From positions 13,640,001 to 13,704,000 of the forward strand of contig JAZGTN010000009.1 in NCBI GenBank assembly GCA_037783415.1: a stretch of DNA of 64,000 bases, given 5' to 3'. Shown piece by piece: positions 34,876 through 48,559 of the stretch. Within the stretch, counting starts at the first letter, position 1; each line of letters starts with the position of its first letter. This DNA is from Leptasterias polaris. Lineage: Eukaryota > Echinodermata > Asteroidea > Forcipulatida > Asteriidae. Both the position numbers and the translations under genes were made by a program. The notes beneath the pieces were generated by a model that saw only the letters and a list, made by a program, of their open reading frames with translations, did no database searches and was not told the DNA's origin.

Positions 34876-37059
34876 GACCCAGAACATTATTGAGTATAAC
34901 CTAACCTTATTCAAATAATTTTCAAAGATTTTTGTTTTTGTATCAAACCCATGAGAGACTTAACAGTTTGTTTAAAAAACAGTTATATTATTAGTTTAAT
35001 TGCCCGAACTGTCTTGTCATTTTCCTCTGCAAACAAACCTTTACAGCGATATATCCAATGAATGTAGATTAACCATTTTATTTTATTGCGAACGGAGGTT
35101 CGTAATCAGTGGAAACCAATTATCTTGAGGTTATTGCTTTTTTTACCCCCCAAAATAGGAATATAAAAAAGAGGAAAACAACTCAATTAAACACCGTGAC
35201 AAATTGAATAATGGTAGGACAGGGACGCAAAGAAAGCCGTTCTGATTGAGTGACCCTGTTTGACAGATTATCCTGCCGTTTCCATTTAATATCCTAATGC
35301 TTGCTTCACAGGGTTCGGAAATTGAGAAATTTACAAGAAACCACTATAATAATAAAAGACAAGTCTACTCTGAACACATGTTGTAAATCTTACATTTTGA
35401 GAGAGGTCGGGGAAAAGTTCTGTCGCTCAGACAAAACTTAGATGCGGTCATCTGCAGTGAAAAGTAGCCATGTCGTTCTAGAGAGCTGCCAGGGGTTCGG
35501 GCAAAAACAGGATGCCGCTGTTTTAATACGTTAACGAGGCAAGCGTTCTGCTTCCAAGGTACCTGGGTAAAATAATACGTGCCTTGCATGGTACGGCCAA
35601 GCACTGGATCATGGGGTTGTTAGCAAGCATTGGAATGGAGTGTTTTTATGGAGCCTGACCGACAGGCGGGTTTGGCTTTCACCTCTGTGGACCCCGGTTC
35701 GATGCCTTGAGTGTGGACTTGGTTTTTCAGTTCTTACCTGACTAAGCTTTATACGGGAGTGCCCTTGTGGGGTCTTTTACCCAATGGAACAATTTACCCC
35801 ACAAGGGAATTCTTTGTTCAACTTGGACCCCACAAGGGAATTCTTAAGAAAAGGGAATAATAGAACAACAATAGCATGACCCCACAAACCGGATCTGTAA
35901 GGTTGTATGCGTGGGTTTCCCCTCTGGGGATTGCCTCCCACGTCTAAAACTAAAAATTCTTCAGTGTCCTCTTTACAAAAGTAGTATGTAACCGTTACCA
36001 AGAATGCTTTGCCGGCTATAATAATTCATAATCAGATTCAGGTTCAGAATGCACACATTGTGACTGGGAGGGATTTTTAGCACATGCGCAGTGCCAGTGC
36101 AAGATGGATCACTGAAGAGAGTCCCAAAATAATAAGACCAATGCAAAGTCCATTACAAAAAGCACTCGATGGTAGGAAACTTTAGAATAGCTCTGTACCG
36201 CATCCATAATTACACGAAACGCATTGTACATGTAATAAGTTCTCGCTCACACACAAATTCAACTCACCAGAGTGAGGCTGGAAGGCAATTCTCCTTCCCT
36301 CTACCTGATCATGCAAAAGCAGTATGTTATTACGAGACTATTGTACAAATACGGCTGAACATGAGACCACAATATCATACTGGTTTACGCCCTCTATCTG
36401 TCGTATTGGTCCAACTAAAATTGTGTCTGAAATCCTGTTTTAGGTTTAATGTCCCATCCGAAGGGAAAAACAACCCATAAACACAATGGTTCGTATAAAA
36501 TCAGGTAACGTTACCAACTTAATAAACAAAAATTATATACATTTTTGTATTACGGTGTTTGTTTCCAATTTTGAACCAAAGATTGCCATAACTCTCATTT
36601 TTCTGCTTGGAAGCTGTCTATTAGAAAAGCGAAATGAAACTATTATCTAAATTCGTGTCGATAAGTGAAGATGACAAGGCCAAATCTTATTCAGGTTAGA
36701 AACGAAGGAGGAAGACCCAGAGGGGAAACAAGGCAATGTGATCCATGTGGGCAGGAAGACACCCCCGAGCCCACCTAATAATAACCCTCTTAGGGATATG
36801 AGGGGGAGGAGCAGAACCCCTCCCATATTTGCCGACCCTAAACTACCCACTTAGACCTTTATACATTGATAAATACATTTGAATGGAACTGGGGGACTTA
36901 GATTTATTATTGGGAACCTATTTAACAAAAATAATGTATGGTTTGATTTGAACTAATCGAATTAATAATTGGATACTTATCCGATTATTTGAATGCACTA
37001 TCTTGTGATACCCCTATCAAAGTGTTTTAACAAAGTGTAGACCTTAGATCTAACTTGTT
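34876..37059. other. Intronic sequence with a SINE fragment
   Basis: About 35640-35790 is a SINE-like fragment with CACCTCTGT and a B-box GGTTCGATGCC (35696-35706), related to the copies at 37060 and 40333. Next to it CCCTTGTGGGG and two CCCCACAAGGGAATTCTT repeats (35797, 35828) make an inverted/direct cluster. No gene is supported. Confidence 0.45.
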
Positions 37060-37575
37060 ACCTAACTATTTTTGTTTTGTATTAGTTATCTTTTAAAGTG
37101 CAATGTGAAACCTTTCCCAAATGTTATTTTCCTCAAAGCCTGCATAAGAATTTCTGATATTATTCGCAATAAGGGAGTAGGTTTGCCTGGTGGTATTTTG
37201 CCCTTACTTTCACCTCTGTATACCCCGGTTCGAATCCCGTCTGGACGGATCGGCGCATCTCACGTAGATTGGAAGTATCAACCTGATCACGTGGGTTTCT
37301 CATATTCTAGGTTTTCCAACCTACATCTTAAGCTGACAATTTCTCCATTCTTTTCTTTTACATTCACGTATCTTTGTTCAAGCATTACGTAAGAAGTGTG
37401 GAGTCGATAACAAAATAAGTCCACATAATGTAGTGACTTGAAACACTATGTGGACTTACACACGTCCACAGAGTGCTTTTTACAGAGTTGACGATTAGGA
37501 TTTTCCTTAAGCTTAGAGTATACACATAAATGTCCACAGTGTGTATGCAACATAAAACTGTGTGTGTTTGCGCGG
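37060..37575 (+). repeat. SINE-like repeat, copy 1
   Basis: Starts ACCTAACTATTTTTGTTTTG and matches 40333-40905 throughout. A tRNA-type B box GGTTCGAATCC is at 37227-37237, with GTTTGCCTGGTGG as a possible weak A-box region upstream. The tail holds palindromic GTCCACATAATGT / ACACTATGTGGAC motifs. The phrase TATCTTTGTTCAA is shared with the tRNA-like element near 44028. Confidence 0.75.
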
Positions 37576-40332
37576 CTTATAGCCAATAACTATTTCGGTC
37601 ATTGGCCAGTGGTGTCCAATTCTACCGAGTTATTGATTACGACTGCCAAAAATTACTTCAGTCTGTACATCGTGGAATGTGATTGCTAAGCATAAAAATA
37701 CATCAGATCAAAAATAGCCAATTTGAAGAGTTTGTTGATTTATTGCCAGTCCTGTTTGATTGATTGAATGATTGATTTATTTGTTTTAAAACACCTGAGT
37801 TTAAGTTCCTGAAACGGATGGTACTGAAGTTTGAAGTAGAGTTTATGAATACCATACACGAACGTTTAACAATTTAAAGGTATGATTTGGTATAATGACC
37901 CCGAAAAGGCATTGGGTATTTTTTTGTTATACAAAGTCTACAACGATGGTAATGGTAGTAAGAAATCTGCGAAAATGTTTTGTCTGAAATGCCCCGTTGA
38001 TTAGAAATCAATAAAAGTATGTTGACAGATTTGAATCAGTCTCCTGTGATCACCTGCTGGCGACGTTTTGAAATTTCCGTTGTGTCCGTTTGAATGCTGG
38101 TCTCAATATGGCCAGAGATGCGGTTGGTACCCGCTAAACTTGTATGGAGTTGACGTTCTTGATGAAATAATCACGACAGTTGATTTTTCTATTTTCCCAG
38201 CAAGTAAACACTTCATTCAGCTGAAACTTTCACAAAAACCAAACGATGACTCTACCTTTAAACATTGTCAAACAAAGTTAACTGTTATTGGGGTCGATTA
38301 AAACCAACCTCGACAGATGGTAATATTAACTGTCGACCATCCGGTGGACGTAACATAAAAAAATGTGACACATCTGTAAAAAAGACTCTGTTAAGTCTCT
38401 AGTGTATACCAAGTGGGGCTCTATAAGCACATGATTTTTGTACCGTTTACACGTTTGAAGCTTATTTTGTTTATTTCATTATATGTTTCCATTTAATTGT
38501 GTAGTTTTGCGCAATGACGTTCCACCTACTCATCAGTTGTAAAACCATCAGATGTAAGACAGCCCCATTAGTTTTATTTTCCCCCTTATTGTTGGACTTC
38601 AAATTTCTGAAACAACCTCCATTGGTTTTGTACACGACTGCCATTCGAGGACCTGCGAACACAACGAAACAGCTTCTGATTCCCTTGCAATGATCACGGA
38701 GTCTCATGTAATTCAAGTACACGATACACACACATAATGTGTGAATGCTCCAACAATAATTTCCAATTTCATTTTGTATTTTCTTCGTCTACCCTCAGCC
38801 ATATATTTTAGTTCCCCATTACACTGTATTTTGTCACAGACTTCCCGCCCTTTTCAACCCCCGAGGAATAAGGCAGTTCGGTTTCAGCCGGCAGCGCGTC
38901 GTGACATCCATGGGGGCCCTGGCGCTCCATGCACCCGGCAGTCGATCGATCCGCTGTGCCAACACGATAGTTCACGCGCGTAACTAAAACCGTTAATTCG
39001 GCATGATTTCCACCTGTCCTCCGTAAATGAATGCCGTTTGACTTGTTATGCAAATTTCTCAGCAGTCACGGTGCCTTCTGCCCATTCTCTCGATGTATTT
39101 CTCTGTATAGCTTGAATAAGTTGATTAGAAACAGCTTTGATGTCGAGCCCTGTACTCCTGAAGTGTAACACATAAATCAAACGATGCTCTCCTCCTTCGG
39201 TTACAGCAATATAATACTTATTATGCAATTTAATATTGCGATCATCTGAAACTGTTGTTCAAGGGAAGGGTCAAAAACCATATCAAATTATATCCTCAAC
39301 ATAAAACTTCCAGGTCACTAAAAAGGATCTGAAAATCTGAAAACAGGCGATCTTTTGAAAATGTTTCACTGGGGTTCATGTCTTCAAGATTTAATTGTGA
39401 AAATACTACTAACAAGTAAGTAAAGTGTAAAAAAACAACAAACCCCCCCCAAAAAAAAACAACAAACAACAAACACCCCTTTCACACACCAGAGGGCACC
39501 CTTTTTGAAGAAACACCCAATTATTCAAAGAAACATTATAGACATTGACGAAGAAGGCACTTTGGGGAACACCCATTCTGTTTAACAGGATACACGCAAT
39601 GAAGATTCCCTTTTCAGTCTTCGTGATCGACATCGAATCTTCCAGCGACTAATAATTTCATCGAGTGACGAGGCCAATGGCTGAACAACTTCCTCTACGC
39701 TAAGCCCCTGTACAAATTAACTACTACGTGATAGGGGTGTACAGACGTAAAACTTGCAATGGTTGATACTGTGATAAAGATGGGCTGTGAGAAGTGAGAA
39801 GCGAAGACAACTGTAGTGAGACTGCGTATAAGTTGAGATGACTCGCCAAACTGGGGAGAGGGAAGAAGCTATTTCAACTTCAGAAACAGTGGCATTGGGA
39901 AACTGGCAAGGACTAGACCATTACATGGCTGCTAAAGCCCAAAAGCATCAGCCATTTGCCAAATGCGCATGTCTATTGCCCCTTTCGAAACGCTGGCGCG
40001 TCGGCTTTTAGGCTCCTTCAGTTATTTAGAAAACGTGCGCTTTCCTTACGATTCTTCAATAAAACGGACGGAGCCTGAGCTCAAGCCCCATCCCAAACCG
40101 TGGTTTCAAAAAGAGCCAAGTATGCAGCTACTGCAGGTTACAAAAAGCAAAGAAAACACACCTCCCTGCCGCGCCTCCTCATTTTCTCTAACCTCCAATT
40201 TTTGTGTCGTGTTTAGTTCAAATTCTGATGGGCCCAATTTTATAAATGTAACTTATGTTTTATGGGTAATTTTTCATAGTTTTTCGATTTATCTTTAGAG
40301 ACCGAAAAAGAAATTGCAACATCATGCTTGAT
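37576..40332. other. Intronic sequence with a candidate enhancer containing an octamer
   Basis: About 38820-39120 is a GC-richer, non-repetitive island with CACCTG (39011-39016) and a perfect POU octamer ATGCAAAT (39048-39055). An A/C low-complexity tract is at 39428-39480. A decayed relative of the 28863 MITE lies at about 40055-40125. Open frames here show no domains. Confidence 0.4.
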
Positions 40333-40905
40333 ACCTAACTATTTTTGTTCTGTATTAGTTATCTTTTAAAGTGCAATGCAAAACCTTTTCCAAATTTGAT
40401 TGTCCTCAAAGCTCCGCCTAAGAATTTCTGATATTATTCGCAATAAGGGAAGGTTTGCCTGGTGGTATTTTGCCCTTACTATCACCTCTGTATACCCCGG
40501 TTCGAATCCAGTCTGGACGGATCGGAGCATCTCACGTAGATTAGAAGTATCAACCTGATCACGTGGGTTTTTCATATTCTAGGTTTTCCAACCTATACAT
40601 CTTAAGCTGACAATTTCTCCATTCTCTTCTTTTACATTCACGTATCTTTGTTCAAGCATTACGTAAGAAGTGTGGAATCGATAACAAAATATGTCCACAT
40701 AATGTAGGGACTTGAAACACTATGTGGACTAACACACGTCCACACAGTGTTTATTTATTTATTTGTTATGTATTTGTTGACAGTGTTGAAGATTTTTATA
40801 ATTTTTTTCTTAAAAAAATGCACAAAGTACACAAATAAATGCCCACATAGTTAACAAAGTAATGTTGACAGAGTGTATGCAACACATAACTCAGTGGGCC
40901 TATAT
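40333..40905 (+). repeat. SINE-like repeat, copy 2
   Basis: Same order and orientation as 37060-37575, about 3.3 kb downstream, with B box at 40499-40509 and extra AT-rich sequence in the tail. High similarity implies both are fairly recent, or that the segment was duplicated. Confidence 0.75.
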
Positions 40906-41739
40906 GGTTTATACAAGAGTGATATATCCCTTGGTTTAATCACCAGAAAGATGTATTCAAAGCAACTAAAATATAGATAGTTCCCAGTAGACGCCATCTT
41001 TACGGGCAAATCGCATTTTTGGCTTGCAGGCGCGTCAAGCGCTCTAATTATTAACGCAGCCGCGTTGTTCACTAACCAATCATGCAATGAGTTTGGTGAA
41101 ATGTGCGCGTGCTGCACGCCGTTCTGACGCGTAACGCATGACTGTGTGTTCCAAATTGCCCGTAAAGATGGCCGACTTACGTCATACTGCAACCTATCTA
41201 TAGTTATTTACTTTAAAACTTTGAGGAAGACCCATCCATCACTACCAGGACGGGTAGGAGCGGTGACTCAAGTGTAAGCTCCTCACTTCTTTGGGGGAGT
41301 TTGTGTAATTGTTTTTGTGGGTAAAAATAACTCTCTTTTTTTCCGGAACCAGTATCTAAAGTCTGCTCTGAATTGTAGATCTGATGCGAACGTTCCTCTA
41401 TCGTTGATGACACACCTTGAAAGCATTATAGATACCATCTTCTGAGCCGTGTTGAGCGCACGTGTTAAGCTATTTATAGATCCAAAAGTCATCACTCAGA
41501 ATTGTCTGATGCTATGAGACAGGCGTAACAAAATTCTTCTTTAAAGGTGTTACTTTTCACAATTACCTAGTCATTATTATTTTCTATTTTTTGGAAGATC
41601 AAAATGCAGGCCAGTCATCTGCAAGGCCCAGTTCTACTGAGCCGAGTACACACACATATAGTGCTTATGCAAAAATAGATATACCAGTCCCCAATGAAAC
41701 ATATGCGACATGGTATTTTGGCTGGTAACCCTTTTTCTG
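40906..41739. other. Intronic sequence, nothing recognised
   Basis: A slightly GC-richer patch at 40985-41175 contains GACGCCATCTTTACGG and its approximate inverse CCGTAAAGATGGCCG (about 190 bp apart), so it may be another decayed MITE. Confidence 0.4.
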
Positions 41740-42060
41740 GTAGAGGCTTAATCGCCCAACCCGAAAGAGCTGCTTAAGCAGACAATAGTGCTTATGAAAA
41801 AATAAGCAGAATACCAGTCACATGGAACATTTGACATGATGTTTTGGCAAGTAACTATTTTTCTTGTAAGCATAGTCCCATTGTGCTTAGCTACTTTTGT
41901 GTTTAAAATTTTTTGGGGCCCGAGGCCCAACCCCATAGAGCAGCTGAAGGGCAATAGTACCTAACAATTTTCTGCTATGCTGAAACAAGGGGGGGGGTAT
42001 CAGTCACATAGCCTTTGGCACACGTGACAATGTATTTTGGCTGCATTGTAACCTTGTTCT
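41740..42060. repeat. Repeat with CCCAACCC-ATAGAGCAGCT ends
   Basis: Contains CCCAACCCGAAAGAGCTGCT and CCCAACCCCATAGAGCAGCT, AAAATAAGCAGAATACCAGTC, and TTTTGGCTGCATTGTAACC. The same vocabulary occurs at 58180-58345 and its end at 56680-56725, marking a dispersed family. Confidence 0.6.
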
Positions 42061-43949
42061 TGTACGCGTGATATTGTGCTATCATGCGACTTTCAAAATG
42101 GCGTCCACAAAATTCAACGAAATTATGCAACCCGCTACAGCGCGTTGAAACCATGCAATAATCTTTTCCTGACCCTACAAAGAAGTCACCACTTGAGGGC
42201 GTGAGAATATCAAAAAGCTTGTTAAGTTAAGGGGGGGGGGGGTTATGATAATATAGGGCAATGGAAAGAATAATAACATGTTGATATTCAGAGGTTAGAG
42301 GGGGTCTAATTTGCCTCATTCGTTGCTTCCTTCCGCCCCTTACTTGTTTGCTTGTTGTGTGGACTCCAGCTTGAATGCGACGACTGACATACTGCTGTGG
42401 TTGACACGGATTCTTACTACGGGTCAATTATTGTTCTGTTTCAAACAGCTGCCGGTACCTGTCCGTAAAATAAGAAGAACAAGTGTGATTAAGAACATAA
42501 CTCGACGGCAATCTCACAAGAGATAGCTTTGATAACAAGTGCATGAACCAAGAACAGTCTTTGATTAAAGTTAAAATGACACTGGTTTGTATTAGCGCCT
42601 TGCTGAATGGATCAATATTGTTTTTCGCTTGCTTTTCAGCTGCTGGAACTCGTTCCAAAAGAAAAGAGTAGGATTTTGGGGTTCGCCCAAAAGCTAATCA
42701 AATTTACCATTTCAGTTTGGCTTGTGGTTTATTACATAAAAAGGGAATGCATGGAATAAAGTGTGTTAATGACTGAAAGAGAAAACTTTCATGCGTGTGT
42801 TTGAAAAGATAAGGAGGAGATATATAAAATAAAGGAAATATTTCAAATGCATTACCAATAAACTCAAAGAACGTTACACGGATGTCGTTTATTTCTTTAA
42901 TGATTTATTTGATTTTTTTTTTTTACAAATACGAATCGACAACCTGGGTATCGTGCTTTCGACTTGATAGGGTAATGATTGATATTTTGTCACGTGTAAA
43001 AAATATATATATATATTTTTGTATTATTATTATTTTTTTAATGAGTAAGAGTTATATAACGCAAATGAAAATGAAACAAACAAATACAAGGACCGTTCAG
43101 GTTGATGCTGGCGGAAAAGGCTCTAAAGTTACAGATTGGCTATCGATGATCGGTTTGCTCAACTGACACTAATTCAAGTTGTTTTGTATGTAACTTTAAC
43201 TGGATACCGAACATTGAATATAATATACGATTTGTTCCCCAAAATCGCAACCATTCCCGTAAACGTATAATTATGTAACAGTATTTGCAATTTGGGGCAC
43301 ACTTCGTGAATATTCATGCAAATATTGACGTAAAAACTCGCGACACGGCCGAAATTGTGAATCTTTAGGCAAGTGATTACGTGAATATTAACGTAAGGAG
43401 CACAAATCATAAAATAATATTTACGTAAATATATATTTTTATGTCCTTTGTAAGCCACCATAGTTTTGCGATGTCGGGGTATACCCGTTTAAACCAACAA
43501 GCACGAGAGTGACTGAATTCAACCTCTAGCGATGCACTATCGTGAAGTCGTCAGCTGGCTTACGGAACCCATTCCGGCTGTCGTGACTTTGAAGTCCGGA
43601 ACTGAACAAATTGTTCCGAATCCCGTGTAAATGCGGCAGGAAACGTCTGCCAAATAGCATGTCAGTTGATATCTTTGGAACTTTGAAATGCGTGATGTGA
43701 CATGAGGATTGACAATAATCTTTTAAAGCGAAAGAAAAAGGAAAATGAGAAATACAACTTTTATAAACATGCCCAAAGGCTTCTATATAAAGCTACTCCA
43801 ATTGAAAACTCTTTTCCGAAAATGTTGCAAATGGACTTCAATTTTGCCAAAGGGTCAAGGTTTTTTCCTCTTTAAAACTCATTCCCTGAAAATTTAATTT
43901 AGTTCTTGGCATCCCCGAACAAGGATGTCGACAAAATAGGGAGACTACC
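42061..43949. other. Intronic sequence, nothing recognised
   Basis: G runs at 41989-41997 and 42228-42241, a T run near 42910 and a TA run near 43000-43015. No gene is supported. Confidence 0.4.
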
Positions 43950-43950
43950 A

Positions 43951-44045
43951 GGGTTAGAGAGCTCAGATGGTACAGCACCGGCATGTTAAACCCAGAGGTC
44001 GTTAGTTCAAATCCCGCTCTAGTCAATTTATCTTTGTTCAACCTC
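43951..44045 (+). repeat. tRNA-derived SINE or tRNA pseudogene (Asn-like)
   Basis: The stretch mimics a tRNA: D-arm-like GAGCTCAGATGGTACAGC (A box), anticodon-loop-like ATGTTAAA with GTT, and a B box AGTTCAAATCC. The acceptor stem pairs only with wobbles and the anticodon stem is poor, so it is not an intact tRNA. The following TTTATCTTTGTTCAA resembles the tail of the 37060 repeat. Confidence 0.6.
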
Positions 44046-45004
44046 AAGTTCTTCTTGATCACTATATTTGAATTACATACTATGGGGGAGTTTAAATTGT
44101 GCAGTGTAGTTGACAAATACAAGGAAAATTTTGCCTAATTCATTTGCTTTTCATGGATTATAAAAACGGTGCGTGCTTATAATTGCATTTTATTTCAAAG
44201 AACTAGAATGACTGCTATACAAATACAGTACACACCATAATAAAATACATCCTTGTAGATAGCCCGCCAGGTATGAGATAATGGCATTGATCATTTGCGA
44301 TGTGTAATGAAAAAAAGGAGCTCAGTACACAGGCTGCATAATACAAACAAATCAATAAGTAGAAGATAAATTCCCATCGTATACAGTGGAACGTCCCAAG
44401 TCGTGTATCTACGAAAATCCACTGCTTAACAAAAAATGCCTCCGGATCTACTGTCGTCGAAGTGTGTATACTTCACTCGACACTCAGTGATTTCTAATCA
44501 TTTTTTATCGTGAATTACTTGCGTGAATCACAGTGGAAATGAAGTCCGGGGAAGTACTGTAGCGTGTTGAGGCGATCATACGACGGGGGAAACGGCTTCG
44601 AATCCCCCGTTGATTTTGGTTTTGGTGGGGAGGAACTGTCAGAGATGCGGATTGTTGATGATGTACCAGGTTTATCCGTCCACGATGCCGCGGTTCTCGT
44701 GCCTGTACCACCCGGGTGTGGCCAGGTTCTCGCTACGCTGCAGATGTCTTAAGGCGTGCTCTTACACGGAGGTTAGTGTCTGGTATGGGAGGTCTACGGG
44801 CCGGGAAAGGGGGGGATTTGGGCACAGGGGGTTTTAATTTCAGTTTGTTTACAATTATATCATTTCTGAGACACTATCTTTTCAGAAACATGTAAATACA
44901 TTGAGACTGTCTAAAGCATTGAAACTGTCTAAAAATAACACCTACACTTACTTACACTATACGGTTTAGTGGGGGGAGCACATAGTTAAGGCTTCTGTCT
45001 CTAA
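44046..45004. other. Intronic sequence with GC-richer patch
   Basis: About 44520-44840 is GC-richer and includes a B-box-like GGCTTCGAATCCCC at 44593, without a convincing A box. The short frames there show no domain. Confidence 0.35.
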
Positions 45005-45350
45005 AGCACAACGTGTCACTTTGGTAGTTGTCAAAGACCAGTATCCACACTTGATATGACCCAACTTGAAATAACAAACCTGTGAGAGTTTAAGCTCAGT
45101 CGGTCATTGGAGTCACGATAAAAAAAGGGGGGACTTGGGGGGGGGGAGGAGAGGGAGAATAGAAACAATAATGTTTTCACTGTTTTCAAACTTTGAGTTT
45201 TGACAAGATCAAAATTACTTGTTTTACTCATTTCTCAAAAACTAAAACATTTCAAGAAAAACATATACCAAAAAAGGGAGTTACCCACCATTCCCAACTT
45301 TAAACCATGTACTTTGTGTCCAAATCTGTGAACATTTATACTTAAAAATT
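45005..45350 (-). mobile_element. MITE family B copy, reverse orientation
   Basis: Reads TTGTCAAAGACCAGTATCCA, CTTGAAATAACAAACCTGTG, GAGTCACG and CCATGTACTTTGTGTCCAAA in minus-strand order. The centre holds TTTTGA-CAAGA-TCAAAA. A G-rich insert lies near 45127-45150. Confidence 0.7.
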
Positions 45351-46056
45351 GTATGCACAGATCCAATATCCTATCATACTATCCAGTATGATATCAAGCT
45401 GTTTCTTGTAAGTATACACTGTCTTTGCATTAGATATTTTGTGAAATACTAGTCCAGTCGTTACTAGCTTTCTGAGAGAAGAGGTTACACCTACGTTCAA
45501 TGTTCTTGTTGAGAATGAGCTTACACAGCTTGACCCCCTTGTGTTTGTGTTCCTGGATATCTTTAAAAGGTGTCATGCTCTCTACTTGTTCTAAAGCCGC
45601 CACCAGCTTAATTAAACGTTTCAATCAAGTCTCCTCTTAGTCGTTTCTGTTCCAGGAAGTTTCAAGCTCGTTAACGGTGAAACCACACCGGGAATTTTGT
45701 TATATGTTCACAATGCCTAACACTGACCTACTTATTAAGCATCATCCATCTTTGAAGGGGTAATAAGATTGTTTTTGAAATAAAGGTGGTTGAATCTATA
45801 TTTCTAAAGCTAAATAAATCTTAATTAAGACACCTGTCAGGTACATTAGCGACAGGAATTCAATATAGTTGTATGTTTTTGTACCCCACTTCTTGCATAA
45901 CTGAATTTCAATTTCCTTACCCTCACCCCAAGGGGCCTAAGTTGATTGTGCATCCTTATTAAACCAAATTGACACATAATGACAGGATAAATACATTTGC
46001 CACTTTCGCTAATTTTTCTGTTACTCACAAATATTTACTTCTCGAACCAATCGCTC

Positions 46057-46087
<31 letters not shown>

Positions 46088-46535
46088 TATATACGCGGTG
46101 TTTGTCCCTGACCGTCTCACTGAATCAAACTGATGAAGTCTGAGAACCAAGGCAAGATGCCCCCCCCCCCCCTCCCTACATCAGTGGCCCAACTTAAATT
46201 CCTTCCTGTTGTTTTTGTGGTTTAATGACCCTGGCTGCTGCCTGGCATTTCTCCATCGGTTGTTTTCTTTCTTTGACTTCTGGGTTACAAGTGTTGATTC
46301 GGTTAATCAAGGGTATATTTTCGTCTTCCAAAATTTAGACTTGTTAAAAACCAAGGACGGGAGAGTGTAGAACCCTCATTATTGGTTTAATTGTCTTGTT
46401 TTGTAAGACTTGGTAAATTTAATCGAGGATGGATGGGCTTTTAAAAAGTCGTATAGTTTGTTTTCATCTACTTGTTGTTTGATTTATAACTTAGTTGTTA
46501 AACCCAATGTGACGTCGCCGCGGAGCGTAGCCTGA
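45351..46535. other. Intronic sequence with poly-A and C runs
   Basis: An A run of about 28 is at 46056-46083 and a C run near 46160. No gene is supported. Confidence 0.4.
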
Positions 46536-46755
46536 AATATTCATGTCCCCTGGCCAGTAATGTAACTCAAACCTTGTACGTTATGTTGGCCGTGGCTCAA
46601 ACCCTGACCTAATCAAAGCCAAGACATGAATGTAGCCTGAAACCTGTCCTAAATGTAGCTCCTACCCTGACCTTAATATTGCAGCTAAGACCTTAATGTA
46701 GTTTCAACCCTATTCCTAAATGTTGCCCCGACACTGTACCTAAAGCTAGCCCGAT
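46536..46755 (+). repeat. Degenerate minisatellite, unit about 24 bp
   Basis: Units resemble AATGTAGCCTCAACCCTGAC plus CCTA and repeat about eight or nine times with many changes. Confidence 0.8.
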
Positions 46756-48559
46756 TTAGATCCGTGGTACTTTGACAAAACAAAACAACAACAACAACAA
46801 TAAAAACAAACAGACAAACGAACACCGCCCCCCCAAAAAAAAAAACCACACACAAAAACAAAACAAAAAACATGAAACATTTTCCATGCTATCAATGTAA
46901 TGTGATGTCTGCACGTTTATGAATAACGTTTACCTTTTTATATTTAGGCCTATAGTATTAAGATTAGGTATTATTTGAAAATTAATTTTTTCATGTTTCT
47001 GATGAACATATAAACCCAGTTTGATCATCAGTAGGAAGTGCCAGTTTTCGGCATGGAATTTCACAAGGTTAATGTTCGTCTTGAATAATTATGGCAATTA
47101 TCAATAAGGTACTGAAACCTTATTGCAAACTGTCGCCATCTTGTTTTTGTATGATTGAAAACGTTGTAACGAAGTAATTGAGTTTGGATGCGCAAAATGG
47201 TCTAATTTTTATTTTATTTTTTCTTAAGGGGTGGTTAAAAACAATCCATCTTTTGCTGAGGGTACACAGGAAAGTATGACAAGTTGTTGTCAACTTTTAT
47301 TAGTACAGTCTTTTTTAAATCAATTTAATAATTAATCAGAGATAATGAAGTACTTCAACAAAAATTCCCTAAGGAAACTCGTAACAGCTTGTAGAATTTA
47401 GGTCTTTTGATGATTTTGAAATTCCTTCCATTCTCTTTAAATCATACAATATTTCAATTAGCCAAATGTTAATGGTTTCTTCCTATTCTCTATACATTTT
47501 GATCAACAACTATTAATTGAACTTAATTCAAGAAGAATGAACTTTCATTATGGTTGCTTGCTAATACGGCAATACTGTGAACCAAATTGTTACATATCAA
47601 TATTTAGTCGATAAAACATCAGTGGGAGCATTAACAAAACAAGCCATTCCAAAAAGTTTATATATGACATCCATCAATGGCGATTAGAGTTTGTCCACTC
47701 AGCAAATGACCACGTATCGATAAGTAATTGATGTGTAGCTGGACTGTATTACTCAGCACGCACTTCAGACGTTTGTTATTATGCTTTCTCCCCCTGACGG
47801 GAACACCATATACAATCAGATAATCTCTTCCTTCCCCAACCTCTTCCCCGTGCTGTATTATTGGATGCGGAAATGCACGGGTTGCTAAACATGCATTAAG
47901 GGGTCGCGTGAGAAAGCACCCTGAAGTTATATGCACAGAGAATACCTTGCCCGAGCGACAATGAAGCCAAGCATTTGAAAAAGGGGGCCATAAGCCACTA
48001 TAATGACCTGTGTTAAATCGGCCAGAATTGGCCCGTGGCGCCTCGTCCAGCTCATGTACTTCTCAAAAGACGTCACACAGGCACACTGGTGATTGAAGTA
48101 AAAAAATAAGAATTAAAAAAAAAAAAATAATTATGTTTGCAGTACTACTATACGTGTAGGCATTGAAACCGTCATTAGAAGCAATGTTGCGTTTGCCCTG
48201 TCATAGTAACGAATGTTTAATATATTACATGCTTTCATTGGTGTGGTGCCGACCTTGAACAGTCGCAGCAGGTACAACACGCTGCAAGAAGCTATAACTA
48301 AAGTGAGGCTGCTACCTCGGGTCCATCCTGGTACTCCAACACAAAACTGGACACCCCGTTTAAGAAGAGAGGACGGAACAATTCATCCCAGCTGGCAAGA
48401 TGAATATATAATGCATTAGTTTCAGAGTCGAGAAACAGAAATCATAAACTGTCAACAGAAAGTTATTTGATCACGATGATGCGACGAACGGAACGCTCCA
48501 GCTTTCAGATGAGTTATCTTTACTGACCGGAAATACGATCTGACTTGCTAGGTTTTACC
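46756..48559. other. Intronic sequence with an AAC-rich tract
   Basis: An A/C low-complexity tract occupies 46776-46872. The rest shows nothing recognisable. Confidence 0.4.

Noticed and set aside
43951..44025. Functional tRNA-Asn
   Set aside because: The acceptor stem relies on wobbles and the anticodon stem is poor; a tRNA-derived SINE or pseudogene fits better.
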